NCBI GenBank assembly: GCA_000333855.2
Contig: CM007320.1
Location: 2,833,684-2,897,683 of the forward strand
Reading direction: 5' to 3'
Source: Endotrypanum monterogeii
Lineage: Eukaryota > Euglenozoa > Kinetoplastea > Trypanosomatida > Trypanosomatidae
DNA length: 64,000 bases
Numbering within the stretch: position 1 is the stretch's first letter; each line of letters starts with the position of its first letter. Made by a program: the position numbers and the translations under genes. The notes beneath the pieces are model-generated. The model was not told the origin of the DNA. It made no database searches and saw only the letters and a program-made list of their open reading frames with translations. This document shows, piece after piece, positions 1 to 9,896 of this stretch.

Positions 1-246
1 CACACACTTTTTGTCGAGCTCATGGCCTTTACGGTGATGACCCTTCTGCCACAGATTTTCTTTGTAAGCTTTCTACTGGGATTCCTTCCGGATTGCAACG
101 ATTTGGAGTTTGGTGTTTGTGTCACACAAATTCTGCTACTGTCTCTGGAATTTATCGCAGCGGTGCGATTGTTGATGCGGATGGCGAGAAACAATGTCAT
201 TGACTTTTATGTTTCTCTTGGCACACCGTACCGGGGAGGACCCTAG
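1..246 (+). CDS. C-terminal end of a membrane protein (5' end outside window)
   Basis: The reading frame is open from base 1 to a TAG at 244-246. An ATG occurs at 22, but the frame continues upstream of it, so this is most likely the last ~81 residues of a longer protein. Two hydrophobic stretches are visible: one in roughly the first 30 residues (around FFVSFLLGFLP) and one around residues 45-65 (ILLLSLEFIAAVRLL). A short polar tail follows, ending in YRGGP. This indicates a polytopic membrane protein. I do not recognise the family, and too little is present to assign a function. Confidence 0.55.
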   Translation, partial: HTLFVELMAFTVMTLLPQIFFVSFLLGFLPDCNDLEFGVCVTQILLLSLEFIAAVRLLMRMARNNVIDFYVSLGTPYRGGP

Positions 247-1104
247 CCACATACCTGTCTAGGGTAAGGAAGCTGTGTATGATCCTCTAAAAAAGGAAAG
301 CATGTACACGTCTGCTCGACACAGTCTACTACCCACTACATGCAGCGGACAGCATGTGGTGCCCGTGTATCGCCTGAATGCTTTGTGAATTCAATTTTTT
401 TTTTCTGTTTGTGTTTCCAGTTCTCCGCTGCTTCTCTCATGTATTCCCCATTGAAGAGCGACCCGCTTGCTCTTCCTGGCTAGCAAGCAGGTTGTTTGCG
501 CATCAGGTGTGCAGATGCCACACAGCCAAATCGATGTTAGCGGACACACCTGTGGAATTCAACAGTCTTACCACAAATCGACAGTGGTGTCAATCTATCT
601 CAAACTTTTAAAAAAGTATGCTGAGCACATGTGTTGTAGCATCTCCTTGATTCACATGCATGGCAGCGTTGAGGAGGCACTATCAAGCTACCGCAAACGC
701 GGATTGCGTATTTTCGTGTGGCCAATCCGCAACGCATGCACTCAACTCATTTTACACCTGTTGTCCTTTTTTTTTTTTTTCCTCCTCGGACGTGCGCCGT
801 GTCCTCTCTCTCTCTCTCTCTCAACGTATGAAAGGGGGCTTTTCCCCTCCCCTCTCCCCCCCCCCCCCCCGCCTTTCCTTCGACGGTGGTATGTCGTCTA
901 CTTTTTTAGAAACCATTTGGAACATATTTCGCAATTGAGTTGTTTCAGGACGTCTGTGTCTGTGTGCTTTGCATAGTGAACCTCACAACAGTTGCCTCCT
1001 CCTCACCCCGTCCCTCCACCTTGGTTCCCTGTGTCTCTCTGCGACTTGGATTGCGGATATCAGCTTCAAACCCAAAAGTTTTTGGTTCACTTCTTCATAC
1101 GCTA
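247..1104. other. Intergenic region with trans-splicing signals for the SNARE gene
   Basis: No convincing gene. It should contain the 3'UTR of the upstream membrane-protein gene and the leader of the next gene. A long pyrimidine block at about 765-877 (T run, CT repeats, C run) is followed by the first AG at 908-909. I see no ATG between that AG and the ATG at 1105, so the leader would be about 195 bases with no upstream start codon. Confidence 0.6.
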
Positions 1105-2499
1105 ATGGATAAATCGGACCAACTCTGGTCTTTAGTGGACCAGCAACGGGGATCGTCTTCCCCGCTGCCCATCAGGACTCTCTCCACTGGCCGTAGAAAA
1201 ACACCAAGAGAGCAGCAGGCAACTCAAACCTTACTACGCACTTCACAAGCACTTGATCATGCCGCCGCTACGGCCATTATTCGTGCTACGAACCACATTA
1301 CAGCGGTGGTGGCCGCATTAGACGCCCTTACCCCAGCCTCGGTGGCCCATCTTCAGAATAGTCTGCTTCTCTCGGATGCCGAACTACTTTCCCTAAGTAG
1401 CTCTTTAAAGGCATTCATGGACACCATCACGAAGGCTTCCGCCTTGGCACACACACAACGCTGGTGGGGTCGCACCACCGGTGCGTCTTGGGCGACGAGA
1501 GCAGAGGCCTCGGACACCCTAAATAGTTTCCCAACAGATCCATCTGAATCGTCTCGTGGAAAAGCAGAAGGTGACTTCGTTGCCCATCTTCGTCAAATTG
1601 TTTCCACTCTCGAGAAACGTATTTCTGAGAAACGACTTCACGTCGCCCTTGCGAAGGAGGAACTGGCTCTATACAAAAGAGAGCTGTTTCTCTACGGTCA
1701 TTGTGGTGTGCTTTCTTTGTCGGAGGCGGCGGCCTCTGAGATAAGCTCCTGCCTGAATACATTCCGCCAGGCGGCGCCGTTGCAAGGAAAACAAAACAGG
1801 AAGACAATAGCATACGCAGAGGACGATGTGCAGTGCGAACCACATCGCACCTCGTCAAAGCCTCACAACACGAAGTCAGGCTTTAGTACAGCTTTCCGTG
1901 TTGTCGATTCTATGATTCAGCGGACTGCAGAGACGGTCAAGACGGCCGGCAACCACGCGGACTCGGCGTTGCAGGCGGCAGTCACAGGCGGTCACGCTGT
2001 ACGGCAGCTACTCCACGCAGGCGCCGTTTCAGTGGATGAAATCTTTGCACACGACCCAGGAGCGCGCCGTGGCAAAGCCCGCGACTTCTCCAAGAAGATT
2101 TCTGAGACACCGCTGATGGCTGCTTCGTGCGGTCGACTTTCCCTCCCCACACTTCAGCCGCTTGTGCTCACCAGTGAAGAAGAAGCGTCTCTGCAGGAGC
2201 GGAATGCCGCGCTTCTACAAGCCCAACAGGAGGCATCCGCGCAAGATGCCAAGGCAGTGGAGGCCTCTGTCCGAGAGTTGTCTCAGCTCACCTCTCTCAT
2301 GAATGAGCAAGTGATGCAGCAAACAGAGAAGTTCTCGCTGCTCATCAAAAACACGGAAATGGTGCACGCGAACGTTAAGAAAGCGGTCGGGGAGGTAGAG
2401 AAGCCGTTGAACAGTTTTTGGAATCCAACCCGTCAACTGATTGCACTCCTTTGGGTATGCACAACTCTGGTGCTCGCAGCGAATTGGCTCTCAAAGTGA
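1105..2499 (+). CDS. SNARE protein, Qa / syntaxin-18 (Ufe1)-like
   Basis: A 464-residue protein built like a tail-anchored SNARE. The N-terminal ~380 residues are helical and polar. A SNARE-type heptad helix spans about residues 385-440, with a Gln-rich centre (NEQVMQQ) where the ionic zero layer would lie. A single C-terminal membrane anchor (about 445-462, LIALLWVCTTLVLAANWL) ends two residues before the stop. The helix pattern (ELSQLTSLMNEQV, then HANVKKAVGEVEKPL) is closest to syntaxin-18/Ufe1, which acts in Golgi-to-ER retrograde fusion; that role is inferred from the family. The ATG at 1105 is the first after the splice acceptor at 908. The frame is open further upstream, but only with non-ATG codons. 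It is longer than typical syntaxin 18. Another Q-SNARE class cannot be excluded. Confidence 0.72.
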   Translation: MDKSDQLWSLVDQQRGSSSPLPIRTLSTGRRKTPREQQATQTLLRTSQALDHAAATAIIRATNHITAVVAALDALTPASVAHLQNSLLLSDAELLSLSSSLKAFMDTITKASALAHTQRWWGRTTGASWATRAEASDTLNSFPTDPSESSRGKAEGDFVAHLRQIVSTLEKRISEKRLHVALAKEELALYKRELFLYGHCGVLSLSEAAASEISSCLNTFRQAAPLQGKQNRKTIAYAEDDVQCEPHRTSSKPHNTKSGFSTAFRVVDSMIQRTAETVKTAGNHADSALQAAVTGGHAVRQLLHAGAVSVDEIFAHDPGARRGKARDFSKKISETPLMAASCGRLSLPTLQPLVLTSEEEASLQERNAALLQAQQEASAQDAKAVEASVRELSQLTSLMNEQVMQQTEKFSLLIKNTEMVHANVKKAVGEVEKPLNSFWNPTRQLIALLWVCTTLVLAANWLSK

Positions 2500-3456
2500 G
2501 AAAAACACTCATCGAAAGCGGTGTTCGGGGGCCAGGGACAACGCTGGAAGTCCCCCCCCTCCTCTGTGTTGCAATGGGCCAAACCTTGTCGATTTTACTC
2601 TTTTTTTTTTGCTTGTGTGTGTTGTTGTTGTTGATATATGTTCTCGGCACGTATGCTCTGCCACGGAGAGAGGATAAGTGGAGTGGGGACGGCTCTCTTC
2701 CTTTTCTTTCTCTCTCCTCGGCTCCATGCAAGGGAGCGTGGAAGGGGATTTGAGTACATGTGACAAAAAGAGGAAAAAAAAAGGCGATCCCGAGTGTGCT
2801 GCTTTTCTCTGCCCACATGGTAAGTAGTCAGGTATGTAGTGCAGTAAAAAAGGTACAGGCAGGTGTGTTACGGAAGCTACTGCTTTGTGCCAGGTGATCT
2901 CGGTTACAGAGGATAACTCTACTGATTTTACTATGCTGCGTTCGGGATGCATCACATGCACCACAAACCTACTTATACACGTCTTCCAGTCTCACCTTTA
3001 ATCAAAAAATGTACTGGCGCTCTTTCTTGAGCAGCCACCCATGACCCATACTCTGCCGTGTTCCGATATAAACATATATATTAGCGAACGCCGTGTCGTT
3101 TTGGGCTTATCTTGAACCATTGTCTATTCGCAACGCTCTCCCTTCATCCTTCCCCTTGATTGTTCGGAGTGCAATGTGCTCGACATCCTTGTTTCCATGC
3201 CCACCTGCTCCTTGGCCCCCAATTTCAATCTTGACATGGCGGTCTGACACACTCGCTACAACAGCATTTCTTTTTTAATTTTTTTTTTGGAAATTATTCG
3301 ATTTCCTCTCGTCAGGCGACTGTGTTGATCCAGCACTCATCGATTCCACCCCCCCCCCCAGATACACACACACACACACATACAGATACACGGGCGTATG
3401 CTCGAGCCTCTAAGGAGAAACTTTAAAGCAGATACACTAGAGTTTCTGTCGTTGAA
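2500..3456. other. Intergenic region, no gene seen
   Basis: Holds the 3'UTR of the SNARE gene and the leader of the next gene. Pyrimidine tracts occur near 2690-2720 and 3268-3312, the latter followed by AG at 3314-3315. A short CA repeat lies near 3363-3381. An ATG at 3398 opens a different frame running to 3664 and overlapping the next gene's start. It would act as an upstream ORF if splicing occurs at 3315. Confidence 0.5.
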
Positions 3457-6400
3457 ATGCGACTTAGCGCTCCTCATCTCTGGTCCCTTCGCCACCCTTA
3501 CAATGCAGCTCCCCTGCTCACGCACCTGTGCTTACCAACACAGCAACGGGATCTCAAGTCGCACGCAGTTGTTTCCACATCGAATACCCGCGGCTACGCA
3601 ACAGAGGGCACAGCGAGGCCCGGTAATCATATTGGCATACCGTCTGCCTCTGCTGCCGACGTGAGTTCTCCCCCCAAAGCAGTAACATCGAAGGTGAAAA
3701 GCAGCCGCTTTGTGCGAAGTATCGCTAACGTGGATGATGCTGCCGAGCATGGTGGCTACTCGGATAGCGGGGTCGCCCCACAAGGGTGTGGTAAAGTGAG
3801 TTGGGCAGCTCTGCAGGTGAGACTGTCAGCGCCGTCTGACTTATTCTCTGCCGCGGCCGTTACCACCTATCTACAACGCCTTTACAGTCTTTTGCGCCAT
3901 GAACATCATGTGTATACTCGTGCATCCGCCGTACAGGAGCTTGGGAAGATCGTGTTGCCTTCAGTGAAAGGCATCGATTCTGGCACCGTGCTTCTACTGT
4001 TGCAGACACTGCGTATGGCGGACGCTTCTCACGACATGCCCCTTGTCAGAGACGCAGTCACATGGATGAGTTTGCACGGTCTCCACCTGACTATACCCCA
4101 GACGACTAGCGCGATCGATCTGTTGCTTCACTTCGACGGCACCGTAGCGGGTGAGGTTGCCGTGGCGTTTTCACAGCGCACACCACAGTCTACTCTCCTG
4201 TCTTTGCCCACAGCACGTGTAGTATCAGTCCTCACGGCTATTCTCCCCACGGTGACGTACGGTGAAAAAATTTCCCTGTCATCAAAAACAATCACTCAGC
4301 TAGAGCGCACTAGCCAACACAGCATACTTTCAGCGGAGGGTCTGCGCGACGCGTGCATCAGCGGTGATGTTACTTCCTTGTCCCCCGCCAGCTTGGCGCA
4401 ACTCTTACGCGGACTGTGGGCGTTCGAGAGAGCAAACCAAGATTTTTACCGTACTGAGGAAGCTGCTGAGTGGCGCTCCGTGGAAGAGTCCGTGTGTAAT
4501 ACCCTCGCCATGTCAGACAAATGTGCACAACTGCCGTTTGCCGAGGTTGTGTCGCTCATGAGTGACCTTGTCACGCGGCAGCATCAGGCTCGTGCCTCTG
4601 ACGCCGTGGAGATGGGTAGAAGTGATGCTCGACTTGAGCAGCTCTCTGTAGCCCTTCGACTTCGCCTCACCACTCTCACGGAGCGCCTACGGTCTTTCTC
4701 CCCACAAACGGGTGTGGTGAGTTCAATTTTGCCTGAACCTTGGTCGATGAGGGATATAACATCGCTGTGGTCTCACGGTTTGGCCCGCACTGACAGTTGC
4801 CATATCAAGGTATCTGCCCCCTCCCTCGGGCATGGCCGTGATAGTGGTGAAACGGGGAGTGCGTACGCGAACGCACTAGAGAATCTAAAGGAAGCGGTAG
4901 TGAGCGTAGTGAACACGCGCTGCAAAACAGAATCTCATAGCTTAGCCGTATTGCAAATGGCCGCGCACCTTGGCAGCGAGCTGGTGGTGTCGTGGATGGC
5001 GACTGCCCAGCACACACGCGATGAAGCTAATCCTCAGGAAGGTGTTGAGGACTTGTCTACGTTATTGCCAGATCTCACATCTATATTACCTGAGTCAATG
5101 CTGCAAGGCCTCCTCGATGGCGTTTCTGCGCAGTTGCGAGATGACAGGATCACGTGGACGTCCCAGATGGTGCGTGAAGCGGTCAGTACTCTAGGAAATA
5201 GCAGAGATCCCCAGCACCGATCGGAGGCCTTGGCATTCGCGAAAAAATGGTACCGACAGTTACACGCACGCGCACAGGATGGCGAGCGTCTCCAACCTAT
5301 CGAGCTTCTAGCATTTTTCATGCCGGATCTGTTACGTGAGGAGAAGAAAGGTGTGTCGGAAGCGGTGAACGCATCTCTGTCAAGGTGGAGTGTTTCAGAG
5401 GTGCTCTATTTCTTCTCTGAAATAGCGATCTCTGGTCATCGGGCAGGTGGCGCAGAAGGCGTCACAGTGTTGCGAGAATCTGGAAAGCTTCTTTGCCCAT
5501 ACGTAGCGAAAGCCTCTGCGGCACAACTGGTAGGACTCGTCGACTGCTACGGTGCAGCACAGGTACGTAGCGATGAATTTTGTGAAGCCGTTGCAGTCCG
5601 ACTTTCGGAGCTGTTACGGACCACTCTTGCAGATGCCTCTCGGGAAACGACGTACTCGTCCATCGAGCATCCTCACTCTGGGAAAGACACTCAAGCAAAA
5701 TCTCCTATTGCAGCGGCAAAGCAAAAGGTGTCCACCGACACCGCTGCTGTCACTCGTGGCACGACAAATGAAGCCTTCCCAGCTCCTCAGGTGACGCTAC
5801 CACAACTTGCGCGACTGTTGCGCTCTCTAGCGCTTATGGAGACGCGCCAGGCGGCACCGTTTGTAGACGCCGCGCACACTATTACCTGCGCTGCAGACGC
5901 CGACCACGGCACTGCCGAGCATATCACGCATCTCATCGCGGCATACGCGAAGATGTTGATTTGGTCTTATCCCGTACTTCGTGCACTGTCAGAGCGTCTA
6001 TTACGAATAGGCAGATCGGAGGTGACACTGTCGCACCTAGTGACTGCCCAGCTGGCGTTGCTACGAATGGATCTTCACCTGCCTCCCGTTACGAGTCGTT
6101 TGTATGAACACCTCTGTCAAGTGTACAATCCAGCTTCTGCGCAATCTCACCTTTCTGCCCCTTGTAGCGTTATGGTCCATGAGATGGTTGTGCAGTTATC
6201 TATCGTCGCGCGCCTGCGTGGCCACACTACCGAAGCGCCTCTGGATGAGGGGGTGTTGCGGGTCCTGATTGATAGCGTTGTGGCCTCTGCAGGTCGTCTG
6301 AGGATGGAGGAAATTGCGGAGGTGCTGCTCTCTCTTGGTCGCCTGGGTCAAGGGGACTCTGCCGCCTTCCAAAGCCTCACGGTTCGGACCCTGGGTATGC

Positions 6401-7245
6401 TGCCTAGGGTACCACCGCGAGTGATGGCGCATGTGGTTGAGGCGTATGCACTCGCTGGTCGTGGGGGTGACACTGAGTTGTTCACTCTGGTGGCTGACCG
6501 TACCATAGCCATGCGCCATGAAATGGCGTCGGTCACCATTGCCAGCATATTGGCCTCTTTCGCAAAGGCAGGGGCGCGCAACGACAGACTTTTTATCGAA
6601 GCCATTCCTCGTGTTCGTCACGTGGCGACATACGGAACTCCTCGCGACGTAGTGAACGTCGTGAGTGCATACGCCACCGTCAACCTGTGGCACTACAAGC
6701 TTTTTGCCCGCCTCGCTGAGCGCGCCATACAGTTGCGCGCCGACTTCCGCACACCCGAAATGGTGGCACTTCTCAAATCGTACGCTAAAGTTCAGATGCG
6801 CTATGACCGTCTCTTCACAGAGTTCGCACCACGCGTTCAGACGCTCATTCACCTCCTTACCCCGAGCGAGCTGGCTTCTGTTGCTTGCAGCTACGCGCAG
6901 CTGGATATCAGGTGCCCGCCTGTGTGGAAGGCAACAGCGGCCCAAGCTGCGGCGATTGCCGAGCGATTCACCCTAGAAGATGCGAGAAGTCTTCTTGATG
7001 CTTATGCGGTTCAGTCCTTTTTCAATGAGGAGTGTGTGCATGCACTGACAACACGATTTCCTGAGCTGGCGAGTACTTGCTGGAAACCGACTTCGGCAAC
7101 TGATCAGGAAAGCCACAGCGGCAGCTCTGATTTTGAGAAAACTGAGGGCGAGACACGTGACGCCGTGGAAAAATCCCAGTGCCTTCGAGGTTCGGGAGCG
7201 GAAAATAGGTCGAGGGATGATGAGTTAGTGGAGGAGGGGGTGTAG
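3457..7245 (+). CDS. Large helical-repeat protein, probably mitochondrial RNA-binding
   Basis: A 1,262-residue protein. The first ~50 residues are rich in Arg, Ser, His and Leu, with almost no acidic residues (MRLSAPHLWSLRHPYN), which looks like a mitochondrial presequence. The C-terminal half (about residues 780-1,200) consists of degenerate repeats of about 35-38 residues with the recurring pattern 'hxxhhxSYAxhxxxxxxLFxxhAxRhxxh' (for example ILASFAKAGARNDRLF, VVSAYATVNLWHYKLF, LLKSYAKVQMRYDRLF). This resembles the octo/heptatricopeptide (RAP-protein-like) repeats of organellar RNA-binding proteins in kinetoplastids. I see no clear RAP domain; the C-terminus is a polar Ser/Glu-rich tail. 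A role in mitochondrial RNA processing, editing or mitoribosome biology is an inference from repeat type and presequence. Confidence 0.72.
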   Translation: MRLSAPHLWSLRHPYNAAPLLTHLCLPTQQRDLKSHAVVSTSNTRGYATEGTARPGNHIGIPSASAADVSSPPKAVTSKVKSSRFVRSIANVDDAAEHGGYSDSGVAPQGCGKVSWAALQVRLSAPSDLFSAAAVTTYLQRLYSLLRHEHHVYTRASAVQELGKIVLPSVKGIDSGTVLLLLQTLRMADASHDMPLVRDAVTWMSLHGLHLTIPQTTSAIDLLLHFDGTVAGEVAVAFSQRTPQSTLLSLPTARVVSVLTAILPTVTYGEKISLSSKTITQLERTSQHSILSAEGLRDACISGDVTSLSPASLAQLLRGLWAFERANQDFYRTEEAAEWRSVEESVCNTLAMSDKCAQLPFAEVVSLMSDLVTRQHQARASDAVEMGRSDARLEQLSVALRLRLTTLTERLRSFSPQTGVVSSILPEPWSMRDITSLWSHGLARTDSCHIKVSAPSLGHGRDSGETGSAYANALENLKEAVVSVVNTRCKTESHSLAVLQMAAHLGSELVVSWMATAQHTRDEANPQEGVEDLSTLLPDLTSILPESMLQGLLDGVSAQLRDDRITWTSQMVREAVSTLGNSRDPQHRSEALAFAKKWYRQLHARAQDGERLQPIELLAFFMPDLLREEKKGVSEAVNASLSRWSVSEVLYFFSEIAISGHRAGGAEGVTVLRESGKLLCPYVAKASAAQLVGLVDCYGAAQVRSDEFCEAVAVRLSELLRTTLADASRETTYSSIEHPHSGKDTQAKSPIAAAKQKVSTDTAAVTRGTTNEAFPAPQVTLPQLARLLRSLALMETRQAAPFVDAAHTITCAADADHGTAEHITHLIAAYAKMLIWSYPVLRALSERLLRIGRSEVTLSHLVTAQLALLRMDLHLPPVTSRLYEHLCQVYNPASAQSHLSAPCSVMVHEMVVQLSIVARLRGHTTEAPLDEGVLRVLIDSVVASAGRLRMEEIAEVLLSLGRLGQGDSAAFQSLTVRTLGMLPRVPPRVMAHVVEAYALAGRGGDTELFTLVADRTIAMRHEMASVTIASILASFAKAGARNDRLFIEAIPRVRHVATYGTPRDVVNVVSAYATVNLWHYKLFARLAERAIQLRADFRTPEMVALLKSYAKVQMRYDRLFTEFAPRVQTLIHLLTPSELASVACSYAQLDIRCPPVWKATAAQAAAIAERFTLEDARSLLDAYAVQSFFNEECVHALTTRFPELASTCWKPTSATDQESHSGSSDFEKTEGETRDAVEKSQCLRGSGAENRSRDDELVEEGV

Positions 7246-9212
7246 AGTATTGTCAGACGTTTCTCACGCAGGTATCTCGTGACGCAATAGGAAACAAGAT
7301 GTTTCTACAGAAGTTCTAGCAAGCGGTGCACAATCCACGCAGACCTTTTCTGATCGTCTTGCTCCTCGTCCTTTCCTTGCACCGCCCCGCAACGCCCTCA
7401 TTTTTTTTTATTATTTGTTCACATCACTCCCAACAAGAAATAAACACTGCGTGAGGCGCAGATACAACCAGCTTGACACGTGCCCTACAAGTTTGTATAG
7501 ATAGGCCTTTATCTCCTTGCCACATGCAGCTCTTTCTTGTACTGCTTTGGGGATGCGGAAAGAGGTGGGGGGAGGAGTTGCACGTGCGTGTGACGTCTCG
7601 TTGTCACGGCAAGGGTGACACTGTTGGTGACGGCCGTCAGCGTCTAGATGAGTGGGTGCAGCCAAGAAATCCGCAACACTGAACACGCCTGCAGCGATCC
7701 ATTGCCAGTCGATAGCGATTGCATACGGATGTTATACCACGGGACCCTTCCTGTGTACAGGCTACTGGTGGAGGCGGTGCTTGTGGGGGTGGGAAGCTGT
7801 CCGGCCCCGATAGGGGGGGGTGTTCACTGTATCTCGACCGTCGTAAAAGATGTGGTTGCGAGCCAGTGCGTTGTGGAAGCTGTCTGGAGGCGGCCGAGAG
7901 CGTGCGCTGCGGTGGGGGATGTCTGCAGCGAGGCGTGCACTGACGGGGGTGAGGGGTATAGAAAAAAATATGCAGCTTCTAGCCAAAGTTTCTTTTGAAT
8001 CTTCACTAGTCGTGAGCTCATGCACTGATGCCCTGACGGAAATAAGAAAGTTGTTCACAGAGGTGGCGGAGTGCTCGCCACTATGACCTACCGTGCGCAC
8101 ACAGCTTCAAAGGACGTTTGTTATGCTCCTCATGAATAAATTTGTCGAAGCAAGTCTGTGATACAGCTTAGCTCTGTCTCGTTTTTGTTGTTGTTGTGTA
8201 TGGTCCTTGAGGGGAAGAACGGCTGGAGGGAAATTCACTGGGTGCTGGTTGCATACGTTGACGCCTACACACCACCAGAAATGAAAGATTCACAAAGAAT
8301 TTCAAAATACTCAAAAAAAAAAACAGAAATTGCCGGACCGTGTCGAAGAATATAACAAAAAGACTTGGTGTCACGCTAGCGACTCTCTTCTTTGGCTTTA
8401 CTAGGGAAGGAGACCACTGGTGCATTTCGTCGAAGGCTTTTCGTTGTTGTTGCTCGCGATGCGTTGGTCAGTTGTGTGGTGTTCGGGATTTTTAAAATTC
8501 GAAATGGCTTCGTGAAGCTGAAAGGACACAACGCGAAACACCTTTTTCTCTCTGCGTGACTGGGTGGATGGCAGACACCTGGGCTGTAGTGTATAAGTGG
8601 GTGGTGGAGTCGATCATTTCGTACGTGTTGTTGGTGTTGAATCGTGATTTATCTTTTTTTATGTGATCTCACAGTTTTCCCTCGTCTCCACATTCCGCTT
8701 TCTCACCGTTGCTGGGTCGCTATTCCCCTTCCCCCTTCCCCCCCCCCCTGTGTTGATGAAGCGTACTGTAATTAGCGCTTCTTCTTCTACCCCCTTTTTC
8801 CTCCTTTCCCGGTGTGCTAACTTTCAACATAGTTTTGAACTGAACATGTACGCTCCCGTATTTGATTCTTCTGTGCAACTTCCGAGGGTGTTCTAACCCC
8901 GTGGTATCCGCACCAGGAGCACAAGGGAGAGGACGGTGGATTTATATAAACCAGCAGATCCCCCCCCCCCGCTCTCCCTTATCCCTTATCCCCGAAGTCA
9001 GAAAAAAGCAGAGATGAGAAGCGACTAAAAGCACAGCGAAACACCCACGAAGCTGTAAATGCTAAACAAAAGTGCATCAGTGAGTTCATGTCGCTCCATC
9101 TCAAAATCCCCCGTCCTCTTTTATCTCCAGAACCACCCTAACATATAGTTTACATGTGCGAAATTTTTGCACGCATACATCGACACTCGTTTACGAATCT
9201 GTGCAGGTACCG
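7246..9212. other. 2 kb intergenic region, no convincing gene
   Basis: Pyrimidine-rich blocks occur at about 7330-7410, 8680-8750 and 8780-8815. An ATG-initiated frame at 7648-7998 (116 codons) is Gly/Val/Cys-rich with no recognisable domain and no good splice signal, so I do not call it. Upstream of ITPase a CT tract ends in AG at 9129-9130. A second AG lies at 9205-9206, only seven bases before the ITPase ATG. Confidence 0.5.
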
Positions 9213-9896
9213 ATGTCTACCTCTCTCAAGGTGTGTCTTGTTTCGGGCAATAAAGGTAAGCTCTTGGAAGTGCAGCGGTACCTCAACCAGGCCAATGTTA
9301 TGGTAGAGGCTGTGAAGATCGACCTCCCCGAGACCCAGAATGTGTCAGCGGAGAAAATCAGCTGGGACAAGGCAGTGGAAGCCTATCGAGTAGTAAACAA
9401 AATACCCGTTGGCGAACCCCTCCGCCCCGATGGCACACCAGTGCTCGTAGACGACACCTCACTGGAATTCGACGCACTCAAGGGACTACCTGGTCCTTAT
9501 ATCAAATGGTTTCTTGACCGGCTGGGCGTGGAGGGTCTTCTGAAAATGGTTGCAGGCTTCGCCGGACCCGGTGAGGAACACCCAGTTGCAACAGAAATCG
9601 GACATCGTGGCGCGAAGGCGGTCTGCATTCTCTCCCTTTGTCGCGGTATCAATGAGGCCACTGGCGAGGTGTGGGTGGAGCAGTTTCGTGGCGTGTGCCC
9701 CGGAGCACTGCCTTCTGCCCCTCGGGGTAATGTTGGTTTTGGCTGGGATTCGATTTTTGCTCCTGAAGCTCAGACGCCACCGTATGCAAAGACCTTTGCA
9801 GAAATGTCCATGGAGGAGAAAAACAGCTTATCCCATCGCGCAAAGGCGCTTCAGATGCTCACAGAATACCTTACGAACCATCGACTGGATGTATAA
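9213..9896 (+). CDS. ITPA: Inosine triphosphate pyrophosphatase (ITPase, HAM1 family)
   Basis: A 227-residue enzyme of the Ham1/ITPase family, which hydrolyses ITP, dITP and XTP to the monophosphate plus pyrophosphate and keeps deaminated purines out of nucleic acids. Visible motifs are the N-terminal nucleotide-binding SGNKGKLLEVQ (about residues 11-21), the central VDDTSLEFDALKGLPGPYIKW (about 78-98, the family's D-T/S-L-x-h block), GFGWDSIFAP (about 174-183) and the C-terminal TFAEMS...K..SHRAKAL block that closes the base pocket. Length is slightly above the usual ~195-210 residues. I chose the ATG at 9213. The frame is open to 9156, but only from a GTG. An out-of-frame ATG at 9154 overlaps this start and would be an upstream ORF if the acceptor at 9130 is used. 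Most likely cytosolic, since no targeting signal is evident. Confidence 0.95.
   Translation: MSTSLKVCLVSGNKGKLLEVQRYLNQANVMVEAVKIDLPETQNVSAEKISWDKAVEAYRVVNKIPVGEPLRPDGTPVLVDDTSLEFDALKGLPGPYIKWFLDRLGVEGLLKMVAGFAGPGEEHPVATEIGHRGAKAVCILSLCRGINEATGEVWVEQFRGVCPGALPSAPRGNVGFGWDSIFAPEAQTPPYAKTFAEMSMEEKNSLSHRAKALQMLTEYLTNHRLDV

Noticed and set aside
940..1104. Upstream extension of the SNARE reading frame
   Set aside because: The frame is open from 940 but begins with TTG, not ATG, and encodes a Cys/Val-rich stretch from leader DNA. The ATG at 1105 is the first after the splice acceptor.
6196..6945. 249-codon open frame on the minus strand
   Set aside because: Lies wholly inside the helical-repeat gene, lacks any domain, and the rest of the unit is on the + strand. 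It is an antisense shadow.
7648..7998. 116-codon ATG frame downstream of the helical-repeat gene
   Set aside because: Gly/Val/Cys-rich with no domain, no good pyrimidine tract just upstream, and overlaps other open frames of similar quality.
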